The position numbers and the translations under genes are program-made. Positions 1 through 11,762 of a stretch of DNA of 64,000 nt are shown in pieces (the first letter of the stretch is position 1; every line of letters starts with the position of its first letter). Location of the stretch: assembly GCA_024180945.1 (NCBI GenBank), contig JAKSGN010000005.1, forward strand, positions 3,286,001-3,350,000, read 5' to 3'. A model generated the notes under the pieces. That model was not told the origin of the DNA. It saw only the letters and a program-made list of their open reading frames with translations, and did no database searches. Origin of the DNA: Macrophomina tecta (taxonomy: Eukaryota; Ascomycota; Dothideomycetes; Botryosphaeriales; Botryosphaeriaceae).

Positions 1-1081
1 CATGGATCCAAATACTAAACTTCGGGTTGATGCCTTCATTTGGCACTCGTGCGTGCAAAGGCGTAACAGGGCCGAAAATTAGCATGAAGTGGTCCTTCCG
101 TAACACTGCTATAATCAACCTATCACATTACTGGATTATGTCCGAAACCTCATTTCCAAAGATATCCCACTCCTTGCATCAACCGTTTGCTCCATATTTC
201 TCTGCATTAGAGGATAGCTGTGTCGATTCGACGCCTTGGCGATCTATCTGGTACGTCTTCTGGTTGCTGTTTCACATCCTCTTCGCCCTCCTTTGGCGTT
301 GTTGGGTGTGGGTTGCTGGGGCTGTTTTGGGGTGAAGAACACGCTCTCAGCATGCAGTCAACATTTCCATTTTCTAATTCGTGTGGTATTTCCCGATCAG
401 CACGGCCATACCTCCAGTAACCTTTCAGCTTTCTCGGTAAGATTTGACGCAGCTGACTGACAGCTCCAGGTCACTTATGCGTCTTATGAGACCGTAGCCC
501 CGTGAGCAGGCCTCCCGAGAGGGCCTTGACGAGATTCGATTGGTATTACGATCATCGTCAGATGCCGAGCGCTGGTGCAACTGCCTGCAAAATCAAGTGG
601 TTCCCTGAATGTGACTCGAATTGGTACCCTTTTGGCTAGATTTAGCGACGCTGATACCTGTGAAGGCGAAGGGGCTTTTGATCATCGGCAACGCCGGCGC
701 GTAGTGTTTCTGTCTTGTCTCATTGCCGCATGGCCCACGCGTGGACAGCACAGGCTGGAGTCTTCTTTCCCTCTGCTCAACGGTTGGCCTCCTCCCTCCA
801 CGGCCATATTGTCTTCATGATGTCTAGCGATGGCCGGCCACTTCGGCTGCTCTCGCTTGGTATGTTTAGCTTAGTTTCATTGTGATCCAGCCCCAGAATC
901 TCTGACGCTTCTATGAAGCAATAGATGGCGGTGGTGTCCGGGGGCTCTATGCTATTTATGTGCTGAAAGAGATTATGCTTCGAGCCAACAGGGCCTGTAA
1001 GCCAAAGGAAAAGCTTTAGCATGTTATAAATGACACAAACTGTTCCAAAGAATGGACGCGGGATGCTTGTATATCATGTGA
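1..1081. other. No gene recognised
   Basis: I see only short ORFs without recognisable domains. The stretch precedes a decayed NACHT fragment and may include its degraded 5' part. Confidence 0.4.
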
Positions 1082-2081
1082 TTGCTAAGAGAGCCACTCT
1101 GCTGGAAGCCAAACCTTTCCGCTGACGCCTCATCTTATGGAACACACAGGAACGCGATGCCTGAACCAGTCGGGGCGACATGTGAATGGGTCTTGCTCAA
1201 TGAGAAGCCCATTCCATACACACAATCCGCGGTTCCAACCATCCTCTGGGTCACGGCCAAGGCAGGATGCGGAAAGTCAGTACTGGCCAAATACTTGATT
1301 AAGAAGCTACGCGCGGATAACGCGGCAATGAGCGTTCTGTGCCTGTTGTTCCAAGACAACAAACACAATGGCAAGAACCTACTGTGCGCCATACTGGACC
1401 AGCTCCTGAAGCTCCCTGGCCCCACTTTTACGAACACACCTATTTCGTCGTTTCTCGAGGTTTCACTGGAGCAACTGGAGCAGAAGGGTTCCAATGTCCC
1501 AAGGAAGCACGTTATCTTGTGGGAAATCATCTCTCGAGCGACCTCCGACATGAGGCCAGAGCCCTCAAAAGTTCTATGTGTCATTGACGGGCTCGATGTC
1601 CTGCGACCCGTCGCGGTTTATTTATCGAGTGGACTAAAGCTGCGTCTTCATTCTTTGGTAAAGCTTACGAAGAACGGTATCCGGCAAGCCCTTTTATCAC
1701 GAGCGGCCCAGAGCCAAGATGTCGAAGGTGGATTCTCCATTGCCTCACGGGTCTGCCTTGGCCTCGAGAACGCTATGGGCCACATGGCCCGCCAAGTTGG
1801 AGATAGTTGTTCGCGCAAGAGTCAAGGAACTCGGCCAGAGATTTCCTGAGACTGCGAAAGGTGAGGCCCGACGGCATATCATCAAGAAAGCAGACGTGAC
1901 GTCTACCTGGATTAGGTTGATTTTCGACTCGGTCAACAAGGTCACCCGAAATGGATGCCGCCAAAACCTATCCGGGGAACCAATCCGAAAGAGCTTGGCC
2001 GAATCGATAGTGGATATTCTCATTACGCCTTTACAGCTCGACCGTTGGCTTCACGCCTATATACAAACATTCTGCTCCTGA
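1082..2081 (+). pseudogene. NACHT (NLR-type) NTPase relic
   Basis: The frame from 1082 to 1849 holds a Walker A P-loop (WVTAKAGCGKSVLAKYL, about residues 60-76), then an ILDQLLKL stretch, then a Walker B-like LCVIDGLD near residue 163. This order is that of fungal NACHT proteins, the STAND/NLR-like NTPases that gate recognition and cell-death responses. After about residue 170 similarity continues only in another frame (about 1790-2060: IVVRARVKELGQRF and ADVTSTWIRLIFDSV, typical of the part that follows the NTPase core). That implies a frameshift near 1700-1790. No N-terminal effector domain and no C-terminal ankyrin or WD repeats are visible. A spliced gene with unusual introns cannot be fully excluded, but I found no good splice pair joining the frames. 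Confidence 0.6.
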
Positions 2082-2718
2082 GGGAAATCAGTTCAGTATT
2101 ATCTGCATAAGAAGTCTTCTTTGCGGCCTGCAGGTAGGACAGCGCAACGACGATACTGCCCCACGAGTGGGAGGTCGTTGGATGTGAACGGGGAAGATCA
2201 AGTGGGAATCGCACCCCTGGACGGTTACTGGGTTCCTTCAGACGACGAATATCTCTCATATCCGATGAGTAGGGCCACCAGACGGATTCTGAGAGGATCG
2301 AGGAGGTGGGCTCAGATGCGGCGTCCGACGCCAGGAGCCATGCTGGCCAGGAAGCTGAAGAGAGGAATGCCTTATCTTTCGGGATGCTCGCCCTTTGTTT
2401 TTTATTTTGGCTGGCCAAAGCGACGAGCTTGTTTGCTCTTGGACATTCCTTTGATCTTTGCCTGATCTGACCTGCGTCTTTTGCTGCACATCTTTTCATC
2501 AGGAAATTCAGGATCAGGTTTCCATGTGCACATTAGACCGTGCAGCAGCTTTAATGGTGTAGTCAAGAATATTGATTATTACATTACGTCTCGATACATT
2601 TCCCGTTCATCACATAATGCCAGTCGATAGACTGCCATCGTCATCCGCTCCATATACTACTTCGGACTTCCACATATCATACAGGATATCATTCATTCAC
2701 AACAAAGCCATTACCGAC
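2082..2718. other. No gene recognised; 3' flank of rds1-like gene
   Basis: No supported coding sequence. The right end must contain the 3' UTR of the minus-strand rds1-like gene. Confidence 0.4.
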
Positions 2719-4212
2719 TTAACCGGATTGGTAAATACCCAGGGCCTTGACGTGAGGGTTGATCATGGTCAAGTTGAAGGGCGTAAGGTACAAATCGCTA
2801 TCGGTCAGGGCAACGAACATGGTTCCGTTGACGGCGGGGTCGCCCTCGTAGACGTAGCCAGCAGGCTGGTACGAGTAGCCCTCGTTTTGGCCGGTGACCT
2901 CAAGCGGGGTGTAGGTGAGGTTAAGCTGGGAGACCCAGGCGACAAACTTGGGTTCGCCGGCGGTGGTCGAGGTGACGTAGCTGTTATTGGGGCCGACGGC
3001 CTGGCCGGGCTCGTCCCAAGTGAAGCGGACCTGGCGGCCGGGGAAGGTCAGGGGCTCGGAGCGGTTGCGGGCAATGGCGGGCCCGCAGCCGTAGCCGGTG
3101 ACATTGAGGTTGACGCACGACTCCTCGGACGGGATGCGTGAGTCGGAGGGGTCGGCGGTGCGGTTGCCCACGATCTCGTTGTCGGCCGTGTCGTTGGCCG
3201 AGACGCGGTTGGGGTTGGGCTGGTTGACGACGTGCAGGGCGGGGAAGTTCTGCCACGCCAGGCGGGTCGTGTTCTCGGGGCAGGAGGAGATGTAGGGGGC
3301 GAGGTAGGTCCAGGCCCACGACTGCGGGATGCCCGTCTCGAACCAGACGGGGTAGGGGTGCAGGCCGAGCATCTGGCGGAAGGTCATCTGCTGGCGCGCC
3401 TCGGTCGCGATGGACTGGGCGAGCAGCTGGGCGACCTCGCGCGAGTCGAGGTGGTTGATGAAGCCCCAGACGCCCGACTCACCCCAGCGCGTCAGCTTCT
3501 GGTTGAAGTCGACGAACTCGCGGACGGTGGTGAAGGGGTAGTTGTAGGTGCACTGGGGAGCGGCCGTCTCGCCGAGCATGTTGGAGAGGAGGGTGGCGTG
3601 GCCCGTCTCCTGCTGGGCCATGAAGCTGATGACGGCGCGGTCCTCGGCGGTCAGGCCCGCGGCCAGGAAGTCCTCCTCGGAGAAGGTGGCCAGGCCGTTG
3701 TTGAAGAGGTCGAGCTCGATCCACTCCTGGTACAGGCCCAGTTGGATGGACTCGTAGTCGAAGTCGGACTCAACCATGTAGCGCGGCTCCGTGCCGTTGG
3801 TGCCGAGGCCACCGGCGGGCACGTAGGGAGCGGGAGCAGGCTCGTGAAGCTCGCCGTCGGAGTTGTAGTAGGTCGCAGTGGGGTTGGGAGGAAGGGGAGC
3901 GACCTCGGAGGCGAGGGTCGAGGGAGCCATGACGGCGCCGGTGGTGGTGGGAGAGCCAGAGTAAGGGCCGTGGCTGGTAGCGCCGGTGAAGACACTGCTC
4001 CGCCTCGGAGGAATGAGGGTCGCAGTGGTGAAGGTGGCGGGGATCTGGGAGCCGGGCCCAAAAGAGGTGGCCAGCTTGGTGGCAGGCTCGGGAGTCTCGG
4101 TGGCATAGGGAGCATCAGCACCAGTGTAGCCGGGCACGTCAGGCACAGGAGCCGGGGCAGCTGCGGCCAGGCAGGCCAGGGCAGCGCCGCTGAAGACAGA
4201 CTTGGGGAACAT
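2719..4212 (-). CDS. Rds1-like secreted/ferritin-like stress protein
   Basis: Intact single-exon gene of 497 residues. It starts with a signal-peptide-like segment (hydrophobic AALACLAAAA, residues 10-19), followed by a Pro/Thr/Ser-rich linker to about residue 145. A ferritin-like helical domain covers about 150-310: carboxylates in QEWIELDLFNNG (162-173), an ExxH motif in QQETGHA (200-206) and a further conserved helix with SIATEARQQM (267-276). The C-terminal third is rich in N-x-S/T sites, consistent with passage through the secretory pathway. The family is named after S. pombe rds1, which responds to nutrient and stress conditions; its biochemical activity is unsettled. A TATA-like CTATAAG lies about 75 nt upstream of the ATG. 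Very GC-rich wobble positions create long antisense shadow ORFs. Confidence 0.85.
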   Translation of the reverse strand: MFPKSVFSGAALACLAAAAPAPVPDVPGYTGADAPYATETPEPATKLATSFGPGSQIPATFTTATLIPPRRSSVFTGATSHGPYSGSPTTTGAVMAPSTLASEVAPLPPNPTATYYNSDGELHEPAPAPYVPAGGLGTNGTEPRYMVESDFDYESIQLGLYQEWIELDLFNNGLATFSEEDFLAAGLTAEDRAVISFMAQQETGHATLLSNMLGETAAPQCTYNYPFTTVREFVDFNQKLTRWGESGVWGFINHLDSREVAQLLAQSIATEARQQMTFRQMLGLHPYPVWFETGIPQSWAWTYLAPYISSCPENTTRLAWQNFPALHVVNQPNPNRVSANDTADNEIVGNRTADPSDSRIPSEESCVNLNVTGYGCGPAIARNRSEPLTFPGRQVRFTWDEPGQAVGPNNSYVTSTTAGEPKFVAWVSQLNLTYTPLEVTGQNEGYSYQPAGYVYEGDPAVNGTMFVALTDSDLYLTPFNLTMINPHVKALGIYQSG

Positions 4213-6409
4213 GCTGAGGTGCGTTGGAGGGAGAGGCGCTTGGTGCTTGCTGGAGGAGGCAGCTCAAGGCCGGGGCAGAGGTGGTCTTATAGACGCCGAC
4301 TGACGGGAGGCATTGCGTCTGCCACGCCCGACAGTGGCAGCACGGCAGGATGACATGATGGGGGGTGTAGATTGAGTCTGACTTCACCACCAGCTCGAAG
4401 CGGCACTAGCCCTGGAGCAAGCGGGCGTGATTCGGAGGAGATCAGTACAGACGATGGCGCACGGAGCAGGGCGGCAGGGGTTGGCTGCTGGATCGGGAAG
4501 AGGGCCAATGGGCAGGGCCCGGAGACGGCAGCGCAAGGCTGATGTCAGGACCGCGGGCGTGAAGGACGGAGGAGCATGTGCGGTTCGAGATGCGGCGGGC
4601 TGGTTCAGAGGCAGAGTGAGTGCGGGTCCGGGGTAGACGGGCGAGACGGGTGCGAAGTCGGGGGCGCCGGCCGGCCGCCAGTGCTGGGGCAGGCTGCGCG
4701 AAGGCGCGCGGCGGGTGGCAGATGCGGTGTTGAGCTGCAGAGGTTTGGGCAGTGACGTTGGCATGACACCGGCGTCGGCGGAGCTCGCGCCACCCGCCAG
4801 CACGGATGGGCTCTGGGCTCGATGGAGATGCGGCTGATGAATGCGCGCCGTCTGGGCCCGCGCTCTTCCCCAGCAGGCCATGTCGGACGGACAGCAGAGC
4901 GAGCTGCCGGTGCAGGTGCTGAGCGAGGTGCTGAGGCAGGCGGCAGCGGCAGGCGGCAGCGGCAGGGCGTGGGGTCGCTGGGTAGGAGATGCGTCGGCGG
5001 TGTGGCGCGCGCGAGGGAAGGAGCAGTCAAGCTTCGCTGAGCCGCAGCGGTGGCCCGCGCCCTCCAACTCATGACGTGCCTGGTCCTCCTTTCTCCATCA
5101 TTAACACCCATCGCTATCACCACTGCGCCGCACCCTGCCCCGGCCGTCTCTTGCCGCCCGTCTTGCACCACCCCCCGCGCAGCCTCATCTCCGGCCATGG
5201 CCGGCTGGCTTCGTGTCCGCCGCCCTCTCCACCTCCCCCATTAGAGGCCCAGAACAGCTTTCCTTCTCCCGCTGCCCGCTTACTGTCTGTGCCATCCCGG
5301 ACGTCCACATGGCCCTCCAATCCCGGGCAAGCTCCCGACCCGCCTACTGTGCAGCCTGCACCGATGCTTCCGATCTTTACCTCCCTAACTTTTGCGGAAC
5401 CCTCCCAACAACCATCTCAACCGTAGTGCCTAGACCTTGGCTCCGCTTCGACAAGGATCGTGCAGCTCCAGTGCTAATGATTGCACATCTCGCCCGATTC
5501 TGCCTCTGAGAAGCTGGCTGGCTTGGTTCACGTGTTGCCTACGTGCGGGTATGCTTCCGGGCCAGTGAAGCCTGAGTGGCCGTGACACTGTGACTACCTG
5601 TCCTGGCTGCAACGTGAGTCGAGCGGAGATGCGACCGAATCCTCTTTATACGGACCGTGTCCTTTTCTTGTTGGCTTCTTCCATGCAGTTTCCTTCTTGC
5701 GCAAAGCAATTCCGTGACTCCGACCACTTTTGTTACCCTTCAAACCACTACCGTCACCTCGCTCGTCTCTTGTCTCTCTTTTTCTTTATTCTTTCCCACT
5801 TCACCCCCACCCAAAGAAAGAAAAAAAAGTTCCATTGAGGGGCGGGGCTCATTTACTGGACCAGGTTAGATCGTCAATTGTCGGAAACCGCGGTCAAAAT
5901 GCGTTCCTAGCGCTGTTGAGCATATTTATCCGGTCTGCAGCCCACCGGCAAAGCGTAACAGAGGTGGAACAGAGGAGGAACGCTGAAACCAAACATGTAC
6001 TGGAAGACCATGGCACGGCATGAATATAACAGTTTGGGATGATCCCCAAGAACTGCCTAGACCTGCAATGCACGTCGTTGCAACTGCTAACTTCTGATTG
6101 GCTAAAGACGCCCGTACCGCCCCGCTACAAGCCACATGAGTGGTCATTTACCCATCTAATGAATAGTGCATCTTCGGACTTAGGACTTTGCGCCGCGAGT
6201 CGTGAGGGGAGCCGGCTGATGATGTGCTCGGCTTATCAAGTCCTCTTCCCGTCTTCAGTGAATGCGGTGAAACCCTCTTTTTCTCAAAAGGCTGTCCTTG
6301 TCTCTCTTTCCCATGCACCCGCCATTGAAGGAACCCAGAAGCATGCCATACGAGCGCCACAGACTTCCTTTTCTGCGCGCCCGGGTAAGCTTGCCTTTTG
6401 TGTCCTGTC
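4213..6409. other. Intergenic region, divergent promoters
   Basis: Lies between the rds1-like gene (-) and the MFS gene (+). The 4400-5300 part is GC-rich with several long overlapping ORFs on both strands that lack domains and look like compositional artefacts. A pyrimidine-rich then A-rich stretch sits near 5780-5830. Nothing coding is supported. Confidence 0.4.
4286..4292 (-). promoter_or_regulatory. TATA-like box upstream of rds1-like gene
   Basis: CTATAAG on the minus strand, 74-80 nt before the ATG at 4212. Position and sequence fit a core promoter; the transcription start is not known. Confidence 0.4.
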
Positions 6410-8440
6410 ATGAAGCAAGAGAACGTGCCGACGGACGGGAAATCGCCGAAGAACGACGGCCAATCTACCTCCACCTCGACGACACCAGACACACCGTCGT
6501 GCGCGTCTAGCAGTGATGGCGCATCTCTACCGGAAGCAAGGGCGATGCCGCTTGTAAAGCCGTCATTGGGGCGGCGCATGTATGATATCTTCTTTTGGGT
6601 CCCGCCAAACTGCCGTTGGGACCCGGAGAACCCGCCCGGCTTCTCCATGTCCTTGAATTTTCTGTTTGCACTTGCCGGTGCATTTACTGTTGCGAACCTC
6701 TGTAAGATCTTCAATGTCATGGGCTAACTGCATGCTGACAATATGCCCAGACTACAACCATCCGATCCTGAATATTCTGGCGGACGACTTCAACGTCACA
6801 TATGACCAAGTGGCACAGATCCCCACAGTCATGCAGGCAGGATACGCAGCAGGCCTCTTATTCCTCTGCCCACTCGCGGACATGGTGAAGAGAAGGCCTT
6901 TTGTGACCGGACTGATGTTCTTTACAGCCACAATTTGGTGAGTCGCTTGTCTGTGGCTGGGATGAAAAGCTGCTATTGGTTTACAGAGCCGCAATCCTGC
7001 CACCCGAGCTAACATCTGATACAAACCCAATAGGATCGGCCTCTGTGTGACGACTTCCCTCCCCGTCTTCACAGCCCTCTCCTTCATCGTCGGCGCCACA
7101 ACCGTAACACCGCAGCTCATGCTCCCATTGGTCGGTGAGCTGGCGCCGCCCAATAAAAAAGGCGTCTCCCTCTCCATCGTCACCTCAGGCCTGATGCTCG
7201 GCATCCTGATCGCGCGCCTCATCTCCGGAACCATCACCGAATACGTGTCCTGGCGCGACGTCTACTGGCTAGCCCTGGGGCTGCAATACCTGATGTGGGC
7301 GCTCCTGGTGGCCTTCATGCCCGATTACCCCTCGACCAACCCTTCCCGCGACATGAACTACTTCAAACTGCTCTGGTCCATCATCACTCTGCTCTTCCGC
7401 GAGCCCACCCTCGTCCAGGCGTGCCTGATCTCCATCTTCACCTCCGCCACCTTCACAAACTTCTGGACCACCCTGACCTTCCTGCTCGCTGGCCCGCCCT
7501 ACCACCTCAACTCGCTCGTCATCGGCCTGTTCGCGTTCATCGGCATCGGTGCCATGATCTTCGGCCCGCTGTACGCCCGCATCATCACCGACCGCTTCGT
7601 CCCTTGGTTTTCCGTCGTCGTGGGCGAGTTGATCGCGCTGACGGGTATCGTAATCGGTATGAGCGCCCTCCCCGTTGAAAGCCCCAATTAAAGAGGGGAA
7701 AAAGAAAATAAAAGAAAAGAAAACCGGGAAGGAAAATGCAAGAGACGCGGAAAGAAGAAGAAAAAAAAGTTTAACTAATCGCCAACGTAGGCACCTACAC
7801 CGGCACGATTACCCTCGCCGGCCCCATCCTGCAGGCTTTCCTGTTCGACCTCGGCTTCCAGTCCGCCCAGGTCGCCAACCGCGCCAGCATCTACGCCATC
7901 GCTCCCAAGGCCCGCAACCGCGTCAACACGGCCTTTATGGTTTTCACCTTCTGCGGCCAGTTGATGGGGACCGCCGTCGGCACGAATGTGTATGTCCGCC
8001 ATGGCTGGGTCGCGAGTGGGAGTGTGAGCGTCGGCTTGATCGGGCTGAGTTTGGCGTTTTGTGCCGTGAGGGGCCCGTGGGAGAAGGGGTGGGCTGGGTG
8101 GAGTGGCGGGACGAGGATGAGGCTGAGGAGGACGACGACGACGGGGGAAGAGCGGAGTGGCGAAGGCGAGCCGAGGGGTGAAGAGGGGATGGGAGGTGTG
8201 GGTGAAGAGAAAGGGAATGTGGAGAGGGCGCTGGAGGAGGCGGCGGCGGCGGGGGAGGATGAGCTGGGTGGGGATGGGAATGTTAAGGGTAAGGGAAATG
8301 GGGGTTATGAGGTTGAGAAGGAGGGTGATAGCGAGGTGGAGAAGAAATCAGAGAGCTTGGAGAAGAGTGCATTTGATAGAACATCGGGGCCGGATGACTT
8401 GGAGATACGGACGGAAGAGAAGGGGAAGACGGGTGTGTGA
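6410..8440 (+). CDS. MFS transporter, DHA1-like, four exons
   Basis: Exons 6410-6701, 6751-6937, 7034-7656 and 7791-8440 join in frame to 583 residues. All junctions are GT-AG and restore typical MFS sequence: an ANLYYNHPILNILADDF segment across intron 1, the loop 2-3 signature PLADMVKRRPF, and a C-terminal half with RASIYAIAPKARNRVNTAF. About twelve membrane segments are expected. The N-terminal about 65 residues are hydrophilic and Ser/Thr-rich. The last about 120 residues form a Gly/Glu/Lys-rich low-complexity cytosolic tail. The family exports or imports small molecules by proton-coupled transport in the plasma membrane; the substrate cannot be read from sequence. The third intron (7657-7790) is strikingly purine-rich but has a TTTAACTAATC branch-like element near its end. 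Confidence 0.85.
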
Positions 8441-9753
8441 GGAGGGAGTTTGGCCAATAGAAGAGCTTGGATTAAGCAATTGGTGTCGAATACACCACCG
8501 GCCCTTCTTCTTGCCTACATGCTGAAATCGGTAGAACTCGCCTATTCTTGCATCTCTTCGGTCTGTCAAACTTCCTTATTTGGGTTAACGCCAGGGTGAG
8601 GAAGCCCACATGCTGTGCGAATGAAGCCGCTGTGCTGAAGCCGCGGATGACGGGCACAGTTTCTTTTTTTTTTTTTTTTTTCTCTTTTCGAACCGGGTGC
8701 GAAAACTTTGAGGTGGAAGATCCGGAGGCAACTTAAAGTGATCGTCCTCACGGTGCGAGGATAAACTTATCTGATCCGTTTTCCGTTCTTGGACGTATCC
8801 CAACGTCACTTCAAACCCATCACCACATTTCTGCAACCATCCTTCGGGAATACCTCATACCCAATTGCCCTCCCTTCTGCAGATGCTCAAAAAGATTACC
8901 TTTGCGAGTCTTCTATACTGTCTGCTTCCTGAACGCGCTACGCGAACTGGCGAGTCCTTGCGAGCCAACTGAGTGCTACTGAAACGAGAGACTTCGCTTT
9001 GTCTTTGAGGCTATTGCTTTCTCATACCAAAAACATCTTCGCATTGCATTCAGGCTTGCGAGCAGTGCCCTGAGATGCGTCGCACCGCTCCCACTCACCA
9101 TTGCCCAACCTGGAAAGAAACGACAAAAGCCAGGGGATGACAGCCTAGTGCGCATATACTATTATCCCTGTATATACTTTTATATGCTGCGAGCCCGAGG
9201 CCGGCAGTGAATAAAAGTGCGTGGATTACTGCGCTGACTATATAGTAGGAAGTGAACCATTGGCAGAGCCGGACGACATATAGTAGTGTACTTGCGGTCC
9301 GGGGCAAGATGGGCTGAGCTTGGGTGACTTCCTGCGTGGGTTTTGCCTGCTCGTGAAAACGCAGGTGCGTTCGAAGCTCAACTTTGGACTCAACTTATTC
9401 ACCTTTCGTCAACATGGTGATTGGCTTCTTCTCACGTGCTGTATTCGTGCCGACTCATAAGATAATATTGTGCGAGACACTAGCGGCTAAAAAGTGTAAT
9501 ATACTGCGTTCCTCTGCCAAACCATGCATTGATGTAAAGAAATTTGACCACACGCGGAATTCGAATATTGATAGTTGGCTGATACATATGTAGAGAAAGG
9601 GATGTGGAACTAATAACGCTCATAGCTTTGTGAGACCTTTCTGATTTGTATTATCAATGAGCCCCTAAAGACTCACAAGAGGGCTGGCCATTTCTACTCT
9701 CTCCACACTCCTCGCCGTCTTTACTATCCTCAGTCTCATCACTTCCTTGCAGA
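8441..9753. other. Intergenic; T18 tract
   Basis: A run of 18 T lies at 8664-8681, just past the MFS gene. A minus-strand ORF at 9095-9307 is hydrophobic but lacks a recognisable domain or complete gene structure. Nothing else is supported. Confidence 0.4.
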
Positions 9754-9756
9754 CAT

Positions 9757-9957
9757 GTGAATTTGGACGGTGATGGGGCCAAAATCTGCAGCGCCGGCCC
9801 AGACGAGATTCCCCAAGTTGTCGTAGATATACGGCCCGGGATCTGGGCCTGTCTCGGAGAGCCGCCATGGCGAAAGAAAAACGTAAACGTCGGAGACCGC
9901 GTCTGGCTGAAACACGTCGATGCTGAGGGCGGGTGGTTTGATATATGGGCGCTGTAA
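9757..9957 (+). CDS. Short unrecognised ORF
   Basis: A 66-codon ORF from an ATG at 9757 ends in GDRVWLKHVDAEGGWFDIWAL. The composition looks protein-like, but I recognise no family. It could be a terminal exon, a gene remnant or chance. It lies in the gene-poor stretch, about 0.8 kb before the first siderophore transporter relic. Confidence 0.2.
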   Translation: MNLDGDGAKICSAGPDEIPQVVVDIRPGIWACLGEPPWRKKNVNVGDRVWLKHVDAEGGWFDIWAL

Positions 9958-10781
9958 ACTCGTTTGTCACTAAATCGCTTCACTTTTTGGGGCACCGGAG
10001 ATACGGAAAGTGCATACATACAGAATAGAAGAAAGAGACGGGGCCAGTTTTGTTATCGGCACTCAATATAATGAGACAGTTGAAGAGCCCAAGCAGCATC
10101 GTCAGACGTGAAGCGTTGGCTGCCATAATACCGGAGCCAGAGCCACACATTCGCAAGTCGCCGATGAGGAAATCCACGCGCAACGGAATATCTCAAGCGA
10201 CAGCAGCAAAGTGTACAGATATCGGTTGATAAATTGACATGCTAGTGGGTTTTCCGACTATTGAGCCCCGTAGCTTGATTACTGGTTGTCAAAAAGCTGC
10301 CTAGGCGCTGTTCGCGCGGACTTGATGAATCAGGAACTTTGGTTCCCGTCGCGCCCCCTTCCCACCGGACTGCCCGCTCACTCTCACGCACCCTCGCGAC
10401 CAACACACACAAAACCTCCAGAATAGTCTTGCACCTGTACGCTAGCTTACTCTGCTGTTCGCGTGAAGGTTGAATTTGCCGCTTGGGGCGACCGCACGCC
10501 TCGAACCATACCGCCCATTGAAAGCTCTCTTTTCGCTTCTCTTATGCAGCCCCGGCTCATTCCGACGAATCCGGTGCAGCGAGAACGACGCACGTATGAT
10601 TGAAGGCTTCGTGTTCCCGTGGTCAAGCTCTTGTTTCTGGCAGTAGTCCGTCACGCTGCTACCGCACTGCCAGGCCGGTCAAACTCTGCAACACCCTCAC
10701 GTATCAGATCAGCAAACACTACCTCAGGCGGGAGTGGCCTTATCAATCTCCTCTGTCCATCATTTGCCAACTTGAGCAACC
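9958..10781. other. No gene recognised
   Basis: Presumably the former promoter region of the first decayed siderophore transporter. A conspicuously C-rich stretch lies around 10350-10430. No domain-bearing ORF. Confidence 0.35.
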
Positions 10782-11762
10782 ATGGTCTCGAAGCTGTTCC
10801 CAAAGAAGAGCGAAACGGACGAAATGGTCCCACCGATTCAGGCCCAGGGGCAGCCGACTCCGGCGAACCCTGACAGCATCGAGCCCAAGTCTAAAGCCAG
10901 CGAAACTACCAATGCCGTTTTCTTCTACCCACAGTGATGGGGACAAGGATGAAGGACACCAGTTCCACGGTGTTGCTGAGATGGAGGCGATTACGACTCA
11001 TTGGTACATGAAGAGCATGTTCATCGCCTATGGGCTGTATGTTGGCCTTCGGCCAACACCAGAGTTGCAACCGATGGGAATACTGATACTTGGTCGGAAT
11101 ATACCTCAATCACTGAGCTATGTCCATGCTGTCCATGACATACAGCAACTTACTTCCTTATGTGACGAGCGCCTTCAACAAGCATGGTCTGCTCACGACC
11201 ACCAATGTCGTATCTTCGATTGTTGGCGGCGTTTGCAGACTGACCATCGCAAAGATTATTGATATCTGGGGCCGAGTCGAAGGATTCCTACTTATGGTGC
11301 TGATCATGATCATCGATGAGTTCCCAGCCATCAGCATTGTATTCGCCCCAGTGACCGTCCACGCCAGGCCTGATCATGATGGCTGTCTGTGACAATGTTC
11401 AGACCTTCGCCGCGGCAGCCGTCTTCTACAAGATTAGCGACACCGGCATCGGCTATGTCATCAATGTCTTCGTGGCCAACACGTCTGGCCTGCGTAACCA
11501 TGCCCTGATCATGGCCGTCAACTCGACCCCCTACTTGGCCACCGCCTTTGCCGGCCCCGCCGCGGCCGAGAAGTTCTACTACGGCGTCGGCTGGCGCTGA
11601 GGGTTGGGCGTCTTGCCATTGTCGTCCCGGCTGTCTGTCTGCCAATAGCGTTCGTCCTCATCTATATCCGCAAGCAGGCCCGGCTCAACGGGTTCGCGCC
11701 CTGGAAGGCCTCTGTACGCACGCTCTGGGCATCCACCAAGTACTACTTTGTCGGATTTGATG
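10782..11762 (+). pseudogene. Siderophore-iron transporter relic, copy 1
   Basis: Similar to the MirB/Sit-type MFS siderophore transporters, which import Fe(III)-siderophores at the plasma membrane. The N-terminus (MVSKLFPKKSETDE, from 10782) is followed in another frame by GVAEMEAITTHWYMKS. Then come LLPYVTSAFNKHGLLTTTNV and RLTIAKIIDIWGRVEGF (about 11140-11290), then GYVINVFVANTSGLRNHAL and STPYLATAFAGPAAAEKF (11440-11580). The region expected to carry the first membrane helix after MKSMFIAYGLY is missing or scrambled. A TGA follows GVGWR (11598), after which similarity resumes in a different frame up to YYFVGFD at about 11760, where a GTAAGG donor-like site survives but no continuing exon follows. 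Several independent lesions make this a relic rather than a gene. Confidence 0.7.

Noticed and set aside
3232..4353. 373-codon plus-strand ORF opposite the rds1-like gene
   Set aside because: It mirrors the GC-rich codon bias of the sense gene, is rich in Gly/Val/Arg, has no domain and extends over the promoter.
4384..5426. Cluster of long overlapping ORFs on both strands upstream of the rds1-like gene
   Set aside because: GC-driven open frames, Pro/Ala/Arg-rich, mutually exclusive and without domains.
9095..9307. Hydrophobic minus-strand ORF resembling a fragment of a four-helix membrane domain
   Set aside because: Only about 70 codons, no flanking exons or second half; similarity impression too weak to call.
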